Shown: piece after piece, positions 11,683 to 24,321 of the stretch
How the letters are laid out: each line of letters begins with the position of its first letter
Position numbering within the stretch: the first letter of the stretch is position 1
Notes under the pieces: generated by a model
What the model was told of the DNA's origin: nothing
Databases searched by the model: none
Seen by the model: the letters and a program-made list of their open reading frames with translations, nothing else
Program-made: the position numbers and the translations under genes
Source of the DNA: Cerrena zonata
Taxonomy: Eukaryota; Basidiomycota; Agaricomycetes; Polyporales; Cerrenaceae
Assembly: GCA_038087015.1 (NCBI GenBank)
Contig: JASBNA010000006.1
Location: 744,001-808,000, forward strand
Direction: 5' to 3'
Length of the DNA: 64,000 bases

Positions 11683-13606
11683 TTAATAATCGTCGAATCT
11701 ATGTATCATTTTCAGCTTCACTTCAATAGGTTCATCGAAATTCAAGAAACATACCGATCAGGCATCAATACCGGAGCAAGGAGACTCCACAGATACAACA
11801 ACATGCATAGCCAACTGGACACTACTCTCATCCACATGGCAACTTCTGAGCGACCGATATAGACGTCGTCATCGGGGTTCGACGGTCCACTCTGCTTCAC
11901 AACATTCCTAAGAGAGCATGTCAACTGATTAGAGCTCGAGCAAGTCATGGTAGAAGGGGACATACCAGTCGGTGAGCAGCATGGCAACATACATAGCTCC
12001 AATTGCGAAAATAACATGGAACCATGAATACTGAAAGTAGCTGTAAGCTCACGAAGAGAGTAATAACGAAAAAATGATAAGTACGTTGTAACGAGTGCCA
12101 GTACGTTCGTCGTCCCGAGTCTCCCCAATGTTGTCGTCATCATCATCGTCATCCTCTTCGTCCAGAGCAGATGCAGGGATGGCACTAACAGAATAGAATT
12201 AGTAGGCCCATCTATTCGAAAGTCTGGTCGACATACCCCGCTTCAACGGCAGCAAGTAACGCTTGGTATCTGGGTGTTTCAGTCCTGCTTGGCTGAGTGT
12301 TGACGACTCCCAGTTCCGCATGATGTTCCTCTTCGGGCAACTGTATACTACCAGACCTCTTACCCTTTCCAACTAACGCACGACTTTGGGTGGCCGCGCG
12401 ACTAGTGGAGTAGGCAATAGCCAGGAAGGTGAAGATTGCACCAAGAACGACAGTAGTGTTACGAGTGCCGATAATGGTACCGCTTCCGTTTCTGCGAAGG
12501 GGATTACATGACTCGTGCTGGTGGTTCGCAACTGCGGAAGTAATAAGGTAGGTACAATACACAGCTACCATGCTGGATTGTGCGAGGCCAGAACGAGGGT
12601 TGCGTTCCTGGACAACAGGATGGATACACACGAATGTGATGATGAGACACAATGCAAGATTGAAGTAGATGAAGAACTTGTTCAGAGTGCAGCCAGAGTC
12701 GGTGAAGAACACACCCAGAACAGTTGTCAAAGCAATAGTAGTAGCGTACATACTGGCTGTTGAGCCGATGAGAATCCATTGCCAGAGATTGCTGTTGCTG
12801 TTTTCCCAATTCTCCAAGCAGGTTTCCGTCCATGAATGAGCGAAGTCAACGAGGAGAACCAAGCCTAACAAGATGAATATCGTTGCACCAATGAGAGCAA
12901 TATAATTTCCCCAGAACATGAAGAAGCCATTAGGGATGAAGAACGATATGACGACGAGTATGATCCAGAGGAGAACCTTGGGGCCCCACCACCTATTCTG
13001 TATGTTTAAATCAATTCAAGTAGTTATGTTGTCCACATACCCATTCTGGATAGCAGCACGTTTGTCCTTTGTATCTTTCACGCCAATGAGAAGGGCACCA
13101 ATAATAAGATGGAACAATGACAAGGCGAAACAGATGCGGTGAACCTGAAGGTAACTGAGTGAATATAGCGAACATAAGCATATCCGTTACTCACAGCTAG
13201 AACTCCGTAGCATTTCCCTCCTTCACACTCCATCTCAAGATATCCATGACTCCACTTCTCAATCTGTTTGATTACAAGCGGTGTCTTCATAAGCCATGCC
13301 AGCATGGAGTCCAAGCAGAAGATGATCTAGGTTCAGCAGAGGTTCGTTCAGATACATTCCAACATGCTAAATAAGAGTACACAGACCGCAAATCCAACAC
13401 GAGTGGCAATCGAGGAATTACAATTACACGACTTGAAGAACATGGACGCTGGTGCAGATATTCGTCATTAGTGGTTCAAGACTAGTACGTGAAGAGACCA
13501 GCAACTGACCTGCGGTCGAGGTGAAGCAGAAAGCCAATCCTGCTAGGCATGATGACGCTACAGTGCCAAACACGCCCGCAAGCGGGATAGACAAGAGCAC
13601 TCCCAT
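11683..13606 (-). CDS. TMS1: Serine incorporator (SERINC/TMS1 family) membrane protein
   Basis: Nine exons on the minus strand: 13606-13510, 13448-13387, 13326-13195, 13144-13041, 12992-12237, 12184-12085, 12030-11966, 11907-11755 and 11698-11683. All junctions keep phase and give 494 aa, the usual length for the family. Family hallmarks are clear: the N-terminal LLSIPLAGVFGTVASSCLAG segment, the Cys-rich CNCNSS loop, the WSHGYLEMECEGGKCYGVLA block, FIPNGFFMFWGNYIALIGA, an acidic loop (EEDDDDDD) and the C-terminal SSWLCMLLYLWSLLAPVLMP. About ten membrane helices are expected. SERINC proteins have been linked to serine incorporation into membrane lipids and to lipid scrambling; yeast Tms1 is vacuolar. 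The last coding exon is only 16 nt and easily missed. Confidence 0.96.
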
Positions 13607-13851
13607 GGCGAAGGAGGTTGCCTATGAAGTTAGAAACTACTGGTAGAGGTGGTAAGTACGAAAGTGAATGGAGTCGGTGCACAGGACTGCGCCGCCCAAT
13701 ACGGGTCAGTTCTGCAATGATCGCACATCCCCTTTTGGCAACTGCTGTCATTCAAATCTCAATATTGAAGAAACACAGAGCGGATTTAAAGGCCAATAGT
13801 ACACGTATATAATTGCGAGACAAAGGTATAGAGTCAAGAGAAATTCACTGT

Positions 13852-14880
13852 CTATGAATCGAAAGCCATCGCAGTTGACCACGACTCATACTCTTCGAGT
13901 TCTGAGGTCAGCTTCTGTATTTTCTTCTTGATTTCACCCACTGCCTGTTCACCCAGTGCAAGTCTAAATGGCGGGCTTGGTAGCATTGAGATATTATAGA
14001 TGGTCTTGGCTGCTTTTGAGGGATCATTGGGAAACATTGCGGGGTTGGTCGTTAATGATCGAATGAAGGAAGAGGGAAGAGCGGGGTTGGAGTATGCAGA
14101 GTGAATCGGTAGGATGATAGCTGCTTGTGCACCTTGTGTTTTGAACATTGCAGGTTCGATGAGCGTGAACTATAGAGGTTCGGATTAGATTACCAAAAGA
14201 GGTCAATTGTAGTCCGTAATCTTACCTTGATGTTCCACGCTGGGTCTACCTCCAAAGCCAACGACTCAGTGAGTCCTTCCAAAGCTGCAAACATGCGATA
14301 TCAAATTTAGGTTATGACCATGAATAATTTTGACTACATACCATGCTTTGCAGCAGCATAGTAGCCCGAAGTCGGGCCACCGAGGAGGCCCATCAATGAA
14401 GTGGTAGTAATCAGTCTACCACCCAGTTCAGGCCCATTCACCTCGCGGAAAACATTGATAGCTTCGACGCTAACGTGCATAGCTCCCCAGAAGAGAACAT
14501 CAAATGTCTCCTTGGCGTTAGCCATAGGTGTCCCCTCGACCTCCCCAATGACAATGAATCCGGCATTGTTAAAAACTACGTCTATCCGTCCGTATTCAGT
14601 GACAGCTTGTGAAAATGCGGTTTTGATTTCGTCTTCTTTGGCAACGTCCACTTTAATTACGAGGATCTGGTCTGGGTATTGAGTCTTTAGTGGTGCTAGT
14701 CCTTCTGGTTTGATATCAGTGGCAACAACGATTTCGCCTTGGGATAGGGCATGCTCTGTTACGGCTCTCCCGAAGCCTGACGTGGCTCCTGTAACTATAG
14801 AAGGGGTAAGTATCTCCAAACTCTCCAAGAAGACCCGATCAATACGGACCTAACCATACACGTTTGGTTGCTTGTTTCAT
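13852..14880 (-). CDS. Short-chain dehydrogenase/reductase (SDR)
   Basis: Four exons: 14880-14850, 14794-14342, 14284-14226 and 14169-13852, with introns of 55-57 nt, giving 286 aa, a normal length for a classical SDR. The first exon is just 10 codons and is split inside the Val of the cofactor motif. Visible signatures are the Rossmann TGATSGFGR, the acidic residue after beta-2 (ATDIKPEG), NNAG, the catalytic Ser in TTTSLMG and YYAAAKHG for Tyr/Lys. It is predicted to be an NAD(P)H-dependent oxidoreductase of the common fungal type seen beside many metabolic genes; the Asp after beta-2 slightly favours NAD(H). The substrate cannot be told. Confidence 0.93.
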
Positions 14881-16467
14881 GATGAGGGGCCCGGGTGAAA
14901 GGGGAAAGATATGATCAATAGGGAAAGAGGCAACTCGGTTTTATAATGTGTTCGCTGCGCGCTGCCCGTCAGGATCAATCTCTAGCAGATCTAAAGACTT
15001 ATACATAATGAGATACTTCGTCCCGAGAATGAAGTTTTAGTGTTATCGAAACAACGCATCTGTACCCGGGTTGTTTGGCGATCGCATCTGCCGAGCTCGG
15101 AGGTGCAATGAATAGGAGAACGGAGATAGGTCACGGCTAAACGAGATCCTTCACATGGATTGTAGCCGCGTAGTACGAGAACAGTCGCTTAGGTTATCGC
15201 TTCAGCAGAGGAAGCAGAACGTTGTAGTTGACTCGTATCGGGAAAGGTTCAGATTACATCAGTATGACTTTGCGAGTAGCTTGAGCGGACACAGAATGTA
15301 AAATGAGCGACGTGCAAGGAACGTGTTGAGTAATATGTTCACGCTGGAGTTCCTGGTTTAGTCCAGGACACGGTGGTTTGTCGACAGCCTTATAACATCC
15401 ACAATAGTGTCAGAAGGTCCCTAGAGGATATTTCTTAGTCAAGGAATAACAAAGTTAGCGCCACGTTCCAACCTCGGCAATATTTGAAACGTACGGAAAA
15501 GTATTGAGGGAAGGTATCAAGGTGGATCACCAAGTTATCAGATGTTTACATTGAGGCATGAGGTGGGGAATTAAGGCACGAGGCGATCCAATTCAGGTAG
15601 AGCATAGGGTCGATAAACATCACACCGTTTCTGAGAAGGGGCCATACGAATACTTTCCTATGGAAAGAGCTGTAGCAAGAGATCAAGCAACATACCGTCA
15701 ATATTCACATTGTAGCATCTTGGAGAGCTTCAAGCTTGGGATGGTTCATGATGATCGGTATGAATGGCAGTAAGTGAAGATATAATAAATAAGAACACTA
15801 GATATCTCCTAAGTAATCATGTTCTAGAGACGTTCGTGTAATGCTCACCAATATAAACAGTATGCATCAACACGAAGCCATTTATCGCGTTTGGTCTCGT
15901 TTGAAATATGAACTAGTCACGGCGGTTCCCTGTAGCATATCGAAGATACTCTCTCCGATACCCAAGTACTTGTTGGCGACAGACCGAATGTTTTCGTCTG
16001 CGATGTTGTTCGTGGCAGGTCTACACGTTAGGCTCAGCCAATGTCCATATACTTCGTTTCTGTGACCACTGTAAACAACACATACGTGAAACCACTTGAT
16101 CGTCTGACCCCCGCAAGCACTGTTGAAACGAGCACCGCGTCTATAGTGTAGTGAAATAATCTGCCAAGGGCCATGCTGGAGTCGTGCGTTCTGATAGTTT
16201 AGAGATATGATACGGGTGAGAGAGATAGTACTGGTCTTTATAGACACGTCGCCTGGTTGTTGTCTGCCGTTTGGGAGGTAAAGACGACTAATATGGTCGG
16301 CCGCAATTCAATTATCAGAGAGCACTACGACTGAGTTCGGCCACGTATAGACGTAAGGTTAGGAGTCCTGATCGATCACTAGTGTCTCTCAATTAGGAAG
16401 GTTTACATGTTCAGTGGGTAGCCTTCAACGAGTTAGAATGTATATACAACAACTATATTCAACATCC
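14881..16467. other. Intergenic region with few signals
   Basis: About 1.6 kb upstream of the SDR gene and downstream of the PPR gene. Apart from one doubtful small open frame (15882-16247), I see no gene, repeat or RNA. The composition is ordinary. Confidence 0.4.
15882..16247 (-). CDS. Doubtful small hypothetical protein
   Basis: An uninterrupted 121-codon frame begins with ATG at 16247. The first half (Gly/Cys-containing ACGGQTIKWFH) and the second half (helical, IADENIRSVANKYLGIGES) both look protein-like. A plausible GTATGT donor after the first half would remove 65 nt and change frame, so read-through and spliced forms are incompatible. No homologue comes to mind. It may be chance. Confidence 0.25.
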   Translation of the reverse strand: MSIKTSTISLTRIISLNYQNARLQHGPWQIISLHYRRGARFNSACGGQTIKWFHVCVVYSGHRNEVYGHWLSLTCRPATNNIADENIRSVANKYLGIGESIFDMLQGTAVTSSYFKRDQTR

Positions 16468-19400
16468 CTACGAAGCCTCCGACACCTTCAGTTGACTTAT
16501 CCAACGCCGCCTCTTCCTCCCCTTCTCATGAGCCCGAACCCGTTTCAACACCCTCAAGACCTTCCTCGCACCAAAGATATCTCCCCTTACATACAACGCA
16601 CTAACAAACATCCTGTACAGCGGCTGCACATGCCTTTCGTACGAGAGCTTCTCATCCGGGACAGGTACCTGGAAACGCTTGATCAACCTCAGAGCGTCCT
16701 CCGTGTCATGAAGAAACACAGGATGGCCAGCTTTCCCAAGTCCTCCATTTGGGTATCCACTCCGAATGACGTGATTGAATAACGTGCGGATGGCACGAGC
16801 ATCGAAATCACGATCCAGACGTAGAAGTCCCTTCATGATAATATTGAAAGTGACTCGGTCGGGAGTGAATTCGCTATGTGCCCGGACTTCTTCCATCGTC
16901 TCCAAAACAATGCGTAAACGGGATCTCGGATGGTTGGTGTTCGATCGAAATATGGATTCGATTAGGTCATTGGCCATGCGACTGCGAAGCCTGGGTGTAT
17001 ATCTTGCTTGATTATGATAATACAGCATCCTACTTTTCCTCCGCACTCGTGCATTGAGCATCACCTTCATCCACCTCGCATGATAGCGCAAGGGAACTGC
17101 ATCAGATTGGGCTATGGAAGCTAGGCGACGAACATCTCCCCGCCGACGGTGTACTTGACCATAGAGGAGGTCGTTCCAAACATCACGATTAGGAAGAGTC
17201 CATCGATACTTGCGCAAAATCTTCCACTGGTCATGAGCGCCCGCCTGGTGAAACTTCCTTAGTAGAAAGTCGTACCAACCACCTGCAAGTGATGGATGCT
17301 GTTGGCGGAAGGTGATGAATATGATTCTGCTGAGTTGGAAATATCGTCGATGGGTGAGTGTACGGATGAGCTTCGTGATGAAAGCAGGCTCGAAGTAGTC
17401 TTTCTTGAGAACGCCGATACCACGAACGATGGAAACCGCCTCCTGGGGCCGACCAGCATCTATAATAACCCACAATGTCTCCTGCAGATCTTTCCATGAG
17501 CCCAACGAAGGGAGATACCGACGGAAAGTGCGTCTCATATCGGCAGCCAACACCCCAGCGAGTTCCCAATCGAGTGAGACCTTATGCGTATTGATTCCCT
17601 TCGCGATAGCCTCGAAAACCTGAGCCTTCTGTTTCTTGGACAAATCCCCCTCACGGACGTGCGAGTACGCCAAGCTTGCTTTGCCCTGGCGGGCAAGCGC
17701 AAGGGAAATCTTTCGATGGGCCTCTGCTGTTAGTTTGAGTCGGGATTGCCGAGCGATGAGCTCTATTTGGTCAGCCAATTGTGGCTGAATGTTGCAGAAT
17801 CGAGCGACTACAATGGAAATAGCCTCAGCCGCGTTTCCAAGGATTTCGAGGTATTCCCGTATGGAGTTGATCACAACCGGTATAGGTTCGCCATGCAGTA
17901 TCCGAGCGATGGCCATTTCCGCGATAAGATGACATACGTTTAAAGAATATTGGGGTTCTGTGAAGATCGACTTAGGTAGGGTTACTACCTCGTGAATACA
18001 CGACGTCAGAAGTTGAGTTTGTTTAATTCGACCGGCGAGGTACGTAAATGATGTGAGTAAGGCCATGTTGACGACCGGAGGAAAGGCGTGCTGTCGCAAA
18101 TGCCAAGCGTTCCAAAGGTGCGAAACAACTGGCCTTAGTTGGTCAATGACATCCTCATGTAAGGGTGTCGCAACTCGACCTTGCATACCAACGATGCGCT
18201 CACATAGAACCAGAGCGCACATAAGTCTGAAGTCTGAAATGTTGGATGTCGAAGTGAGAGGGGGCGTTTGAGCGGACAACAGTACAGAAGTAGGAGCAGT
18301 GACCAGAGCCAGAAAATACAGGTTCTCGTAGACTGTTTCTGTGTCCAGTGGGGACAACATATTCTGGTTGACAACTCGAGAGACCCATTGGGACAGAGGA
18401 GCGTGCATAGGTGGGGTATGTGGGTCAGTAACGTAGGACAAGATCAATTTCGTCAAGTCACTGAGCTGCCAGCTCGCATCGTGATTCTGGAAAGTATCTG
18501 GCGGATCTGGCAAAGACAAAATCGCTGCGTCTGGGCGAGTGGATCCAATAAGTGGTAGCATGACGGACTGGAGTAACCTTTCCTTGCTTTCGCTAGACAT
18601 AGTTTCTCCTGCTTCGAGCAAGATCTTCCATACGAAGTCCCTTAGTACCAAAGGAATACAGTCCTGGGTCTTCATCATCTCCGTCCACCGAAATACTGCC
18701 TCATCAACAAGTCCGAACGATAGAAGGGCCCGAAAAAAAGGCAGATGAATTTCGGGATGTGAGTAAAGCGATGCGATGGATCGGTAGTGAACTCGCGCCC
18801 AGTGCATTGATTGTTTGGTAGCATTAGACACTTCAGCTGAGTGGTAATTGGATATGGTAAGTTGTGGTAGTCCTTCGAGTAAATAGTGAACATACCAGGA
18901 TTGTTCTTTGCGTGACTGCCATTCACAACATCCGCTAACTTCCCTTTCATGAGCCAATATCTGTCCGAGTGGGATAGAGACATTCCAAGCTTCGTCTTCT
19001 CTCGCCCAAGCATCCCAACGAAATCCCAATACACCCTAGTCTCTTTCCTCATATTGCGACAGAGCCGGAAGATAGAATCGGCAAGAAACGGATGCTGAGA
19101 CATGTCTCCTTCAGATAATACAAGTCTTCGGATAGATAGAAAGCCGAATAGCGCAATTAACTTGGTGATGTCTTCATCCAAGAGGTGGTGGAGTAAGGAT
19201 CGCTCCTTCAACGAATAGAAGAGTGCGCGTATGTTACTTGGTGTAATCTTCGTAGATGTAGACGAATGCAGACCTCCTGCTAGGAACCTCTTCAGGGCAA
19301 CAACGGTCGCGTGGTCCTCCGGGGTGGAAGATATGCTACAGGCCAGTGCATCGAACTTCTTCAGTGTGCGGGACTTTCTACGTGCAACCACCTTGGGTAG

Positions 19401-19832
19401 AGTGGGATCGAGAAGGGTCCGCCGCTTCGGCGTAGCCTCAAGGACACCGATTGTGTTCAGGAAGCTTGAGATAAGGGAGCCACCTTTCGTTTCCCAATTC
19501 AAATTTGGCGAGTGTTGAGTGGGGGACTCGGAAGTTCGTTGCGTGGTGGGATAAGAAACACCCTGACGAGAGGTATCGATTCGCGAGCCCAACGTGCCGA
19601 GATAGTTATCTATTACGGGCGTAAGTCGAGATGAAGACTTTGAATGCAAACGCGGATGGCTGTCAATGTCAATGTGAGTAGGAAGTGGTTGGTGACGTAG
19701 TTGATGGACACTACCTGAGAGTTGGTATGCGTAGAATTGTCGACCGAACGAGCTGTTGACACCATCGCCACATTCCATTGCATTAACAGATCCAATAGGT
19801 ATGACGATCGACGTCCCAATTCTGTAGGAGTT
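16468..19832 (-). CDS. Large pentatricopeptide-repeat protein, probably mitochondrial
   Basis: Two long exons joined by a 59-nt phase-1 intron (18895-18837) encode more than 1,000 residues; the 3' exon runs from 18836 to the stop at 16468. The protein is alpha-helical throughout, with degenerate tandem helix pairs and a clear PPR unit near the C terminus (FTPDRVTFNIIMKGLLRLD). It ends in a basic tail (KGRKRRRWISQ). Fungal PPR proteins of this size bind mitochondrial RNAs and control their stability or translation. I place the left edge of the upstream exon at 19832, after an acceptor ending ATTAG; one or more short 5' exons carrying the start and a targeting signal should lie between 19833 and about 20190. 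A candidate ATG is at 20186 (MLSGVYPARLGNF), but I could not join it in phase. Confidence 0.88.
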
Positions 19833-20430
19833 CTAATGATATTCAGTGAATTTGCTATGGACGTGTCAATTCGACCAGCCAGCAGCTGGAGCTTCTCGAG
19901 CTTATTCCCAGTGTCAAGGAGAATAAAAGATGTCGCCAATAGAGAATAGAGGCTCCTGAACAGCGAGCACCTGCTCGTCGTCGTTGCCAGTGGTGGCGAA
20001 CGAGCTGCAAGCAATTATAAGTCCAAAACTCGTGATGTGTTCGAGGCACATCAAGCGCTCGAAGTAACGAACCAGACTCCGACTCAGTCCTCTGCAAAGG
20101 AGAAGCGGAGAATGCCGCTCAGAGCAAACTCAAAATGAAGAACTAGCAAAGTTTCCCAATCGGGCAGGATACACACCGGACAACATTTCTGCTTAACTCA
20201 CTCGTTCTTGACGACCCTACGAACTTCAGTCGCCTTGAAAAATCCATTGACACAAAAGGTATGCTTTGTGACGCTACCGGAGAGAATTTCTGCTCAAAAT
20301 GCACGTTCAGAGGTCAATCGGGAGGCACTGACATCCCACGAATACTTCGCATTCCAAACACTTGTGAGTTCAGAAAGTTTGACAGTTTCAGCAATCCCCT
20401 TATCCCACAAATCTAGGAATAAAACATAAA

Positions 20431-21666
20431 ATGGGTGCTTCTCGCGCACAGAAGGAGGCTTACTTCGTCAAGCTCAAGGAGCTTGTCGCCAAGTACCGTA
20501 TGTCTAAATGATCATTGAAGCAACTCTACATGACCTAATCAAATTTATGTAGCCTCTATCTTCATCGTCAATGTTGACAACGTCGGATCCAACCAGATGC
20601 ACCAGATCCGTGTTGCTCTCCGTGGCAAGGGTGTCGTCGTCATGGGTAAGAACACCATGGTTCGCCGTGCCCTCCGTACCATCCTCTCGGAGTTCCCTGC
20701 TTTCGAGCGTCTTCTCCCCCACGTTAAGGGCAACGTTGGTTTCGTTTTCACTGAGGACGACCTCAAGGATATCCGTGAGATCATCACCGCCAACAAGGTC
20801 GCTGCTCCCGCCCGTGCTGGTGCTCTCGCCCCCAAGGATGTCATCATCCCTGCCGGTAACACTGGTATGGAACCCGGAAAGACCTCCTTCTTCCAGGCTT
20901 TGGGTATCCCCACGAAGATCGCTCGTGGTACCATCGAAATCGTGTCCGATGTCCAGGTCGTCACCGCCGGTACTCGTGTCGGACCTTCCGAGGCCACTTT
21001 GCTCAACATGTTGAACATCTCGCCGTTCACCTACGGAATGTCCGTGGTCCAGATCTTCGACAACGGAAATGTCTTCACTCCTGACGTTTTGGACATCTCC
21101 GACACCGAGCTCTTGGACCGCTTCTTCTCTAGCATCACCACTATTGCCGCCATCTCCTTGGCTCTCAACTACCCCACCATCGTCTCCGTTACCCACTCGT
21201 TGGTCAACACCTACAAGAACCTCATTGCTATTGCTTTGGTTACTGATATTACCTTCGAGGGTGCTGAGAAGGTAAGTCTGCGGCTTCAAACTCATTGCTT
21301 CGGCATAGTACACTAAAGATGCGAAAACAAAATCACACTGAAAATGCTGAGCGTCCGAAGGACATATGCTGTTTCATAACCAGATTCTGATGGTTTCTTC
21401 TCTGACAACATCGAATTATTCCATCGTACTGACTGTCACCTACTCACACAGGCCAAGGCTTACCTTGAGAACCCTGAGGCGTTCGCTGTTGCCGCTGCTC
21501 CTGCTGCAGATGCTGCCCCCGCTGCTGGTGGTGCCCCTGCCGCTGAGGAGAAGGCAGAGGAGGCCGAAGAGTCTGATGATGATATGGTTCGTATCGCTCA
21601 TTTCTTACCTCGGAGAAGAAAATCCTCACCTCTGCTACTTTACAGGGCTTCGGTTTGTTCGATTAA
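20431..21666 (+). CDS. RPP0: 60S acidic ribosomal stalk protein P0
   Basis: Four exons: 20431-20497, 20553-21271, 21452-21586 and 21646-21666, totalling 313 aa, the normal length for eukaryotic P0. It starts [18 protein letters not shown] and contains the rRNA-binding L10 domain, an Ala/acidic linker ([14 protein letters not shown]) and the conserved C-terminal GFGLFD that contacts elongation factors. P0 anchors P1/P2 heterodimers to form the GTPase-stimulating stalk of the large subunit. Codon use is strongly biased to C-ending codons, typical of a highly expressed gene, which creates long antisense open frames. The second intron is 180 nt, much longer than its neighbours. The last exon encodes only six residues plus stop. 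Confidence 0.98.
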
Positions 21667-21977
21667 GCTACAACCTAGTGCATGCATCCCTCTTGTAATG
21701 TGCTGTATCGATATCGCATTTCCTCCGCTTTGCATTACACTCGCATATCATTAGAAACCATCCTACCACTACCAGCGTGAACGTGAGAACTCTTAAAGTC
21801 ACAAGCCCTTCAATACTAGTGCAGTAAGAAATTCGAATTCGAAGATCACAATGACATCGCATTGTGGGTGTATTCCCCCTTCTATTCCATCACTGTATAG
21901 CTTCTGTCAATCACAGACAAGTGACTTATTAAAAGAAGGGCTCTTGCTTTACGGCAGGGGATTGGACCGATACCGCC

Positions 21978-24321
21978 ATGTACCCTCGTCGACATCTCCC
22001 TCCCCCTCCTCCCCCTCCAGTACACATAGTCCATACATCTAGGTCTTACACTCCATACTATGACGACTTTCAACCACCCTCTCCGTCGATCTCTGGTACC
22101 ACTGTCTGTCTACCTGAGCTCACTGCTTCTGACAAACCGGATAGCTCAAAGGCCCAGAGTGTAAGCCGTACGACATATGGATACTCAACGATTCTAATGT
22201 TTGTCAAAATCTTCAGTCGCATTCGACTGTTGAACCGGAGCGTGTTGGACGTACACGCTTGTCTGACATGATCCGAAAGTACGACGAACGTAGGGTTAAA
22301 GATGTTAAAGAAGATATTGATTCGCTCCTGGTCTTCGTAAGCATAAACAATCGTTCATTGTGTCTGATGTTCATTTTTGAATATTTACATAGGCAGGTCT
22401 TTTTTCTGCTGTCCTAACTGCATTCCTCCTCGAATCATATGATACCCTACAAGAGAATCCACAAGACACAGCGACGCAAATTCTTCTCCAAATTTCCTCC
22501 CAATTAGCCGCTTTATCCTCCCCAGAGATCAACAATGCCAATATCAATCTAACCAACACACCGTCATCAATATCCCCCTTCACAGCTGCAACTTCATCGG
22601 TCTGGGTGAATACCCTTTGGTCATGCAGCCTTATCTTGAGTCTCATCACATCCTCTCTCGGACTCCTCGTTAAACAATGGTTTCACGAGTACATGGACCA
22701 CCACGAGAGCCAGTCTCTCGTTTACCTCCGTATCCGGTTCTTCCGCAACGAAGGTTTGATGAAATGGCGCGTTTTCGAACTCGCCGCATTCTTGCCATTG
22801 CTTCTACAGGTCTCGTTAGTCCTATTCTTTATCGGACTCAGCGAATTCTTGAGGATCCTCAATCCTATTGTTGGGTGGGCGACGACCACGGTCATGATCA
22901 TATGGTTCATTGTTTTTGCTTTCACGACATTGGCCCCGGTGTTTTCGCAACAGTGTCCTTATAATACCCCGCTCTTGAAAGGACTTATTCAGAGCGTTCG
23001 ATATCATCTTTACCTCCTACCATATCGAGTGTTAGTGTCATACATCGATGTCGCCCATTTCCTTGTCGGTCAACTCTACAACGCATTCACTGACACAAAT
23101 CACGCCCTTAAAACCCGTCTATATGACTGGCAACAAGCCCTAGGAGATTGGGAGCCCAAACGCGATGATTTCCTCCCTGGTCTGAGTGGAGAAGCGGGTA
23201 TCCGAGACAAGGACATTTCAGATCTGGCTATTCTCGTGCAGTCCGACAGTCTTTTCCTCGATGACACTTCCAAGGAGATGATTGCTTCTTGTGCAGAGGA
23301 GCTCAGACTTGATTCTGCCACGACAGCGCTATGTGCATGCTTAGTCGGAGCTGGTCGAGGTTTCCGTCCCGCGGTCGTTGGTGGTGTTTCCGCACCAGTT
23401 TGGATCCCCGTCAAAGGTTTGCCAAAGTCTTCGCAGGAGCCTTTGTGTAGGATCTTTTTCAACGTCATTCATGGCGAGGTTAATCGGCTATCCCGGACTG
23501 ATTCCTAATGAGCCTAAGGATTTGCTTCAAAGTTTCGTCACTCTCCATCGGAGTCTCACTATCCTTCTATCCTTCCAATCGCTCGTCCAAACGAAGGCCT
23601 TTCAGCAGCATTTTCCGTCTTTGCTATTCCGGATGATAGATCAAGGGGAGCACACCTGCTGTTTGTGCTTTACTCGCACTTTATAGCGCTGGGAATATAT
23701 GGTTGAAGGATGATCATCATAACTTTGGACTTGAACGGCTCGTACCGATCATGCAAGACCCAGGATCTGCCAATCACAGGAATATTTGTGATTCTTCTTG
23801 TAAGCCAATTTTTCTAATGCCCGCTATGGCGTCAATGTTCTAACTGAGATATCATGACAGACCTTGATACACTCACAAAGGCTACAAGATATATTCTTCA
23901 AATCATTCATCATTCATCAACCGAAGCCACTCTCCCAGTTCCCAAAGAAGCACGCGCCTTCATCCTCCATGCAACAGCTGCAGACAAATTGATCCACCAC
24001 CCCGTCGTCCTTTGCTTCATATATGGCACTCTCGTCAAACGAGCAGTGCCATATATTCGTCATACGCAAGGGAATGCTATATCCACAACCTCCCTGGAAT
24101 TCCAGCGAGCTTTACGGAAACAATCTGAGTACAGTACTGAACACGTTTCTGAACTCAGTTCCGATATGCTACTACGCTTCTCCCAGATTGCACGAACTGC
24201 ATTCAGGGAGATACAGGAATCGTATCCGGGGAGTGTTGATGTTCGTCTTGTGTCTGAGTTGCATAGAAGGTCGTCCAGATGGGGACCAGTGTTTGAGCGT
24301 ATGCACGAGCATGGTTACTAA
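21978..24321 (+). CDS. DUF6535 membrane protein, 3' half possibly disrupted
   Basis: Exon 1 (21978-22160) starts MYPRRHLPPPPPPP; exon 2 (22217-22336) holds RKYDERRVKDVKEDIDSLL; exon 3 begins at 22393 with AGLFSAVLTAFLLESYDTL and runs through the four membrane helices that define DUF6535 (LWSCSLILSLITSSLGLL, a pair around 22800-22930). The introns are 56 nt each and in phase. Beyond 23488 the frame must change: a possible 38-nt intron (GTTAAT...AATGAG) leads into PKDLLQSFVTLHRS, but that frame stops at 23684-23686, while related coding continues in another frame from about 23642 (ALLALYSAGNIWLKDD). The last exon (23861-24321) follows a clean 61-nt intron. So the middle of the 3' half has one or two frame breaks that I cannot explain by normal introns. 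DUF6535 proteins are abundant in mushrooms and of unknown function. A paralogue lies at 39816-42376. Confidence 0.8.

Noticed and set aside
12515..12763. Plus-strand 82-codon frame
   Set aside because: Antisense to the membrane region of the SERINC gene, which is confirmed by nine phase-consistent exons.
20504..21313. A 269-codon open frame antisense to the P0 gene
   Set aside because: It is a codon-bias shadow: P0 uses C-ending codons so strongly that the reverse strand has few stops. The composition (Gly/Asp/Val/Glu) is unlike a real protein.
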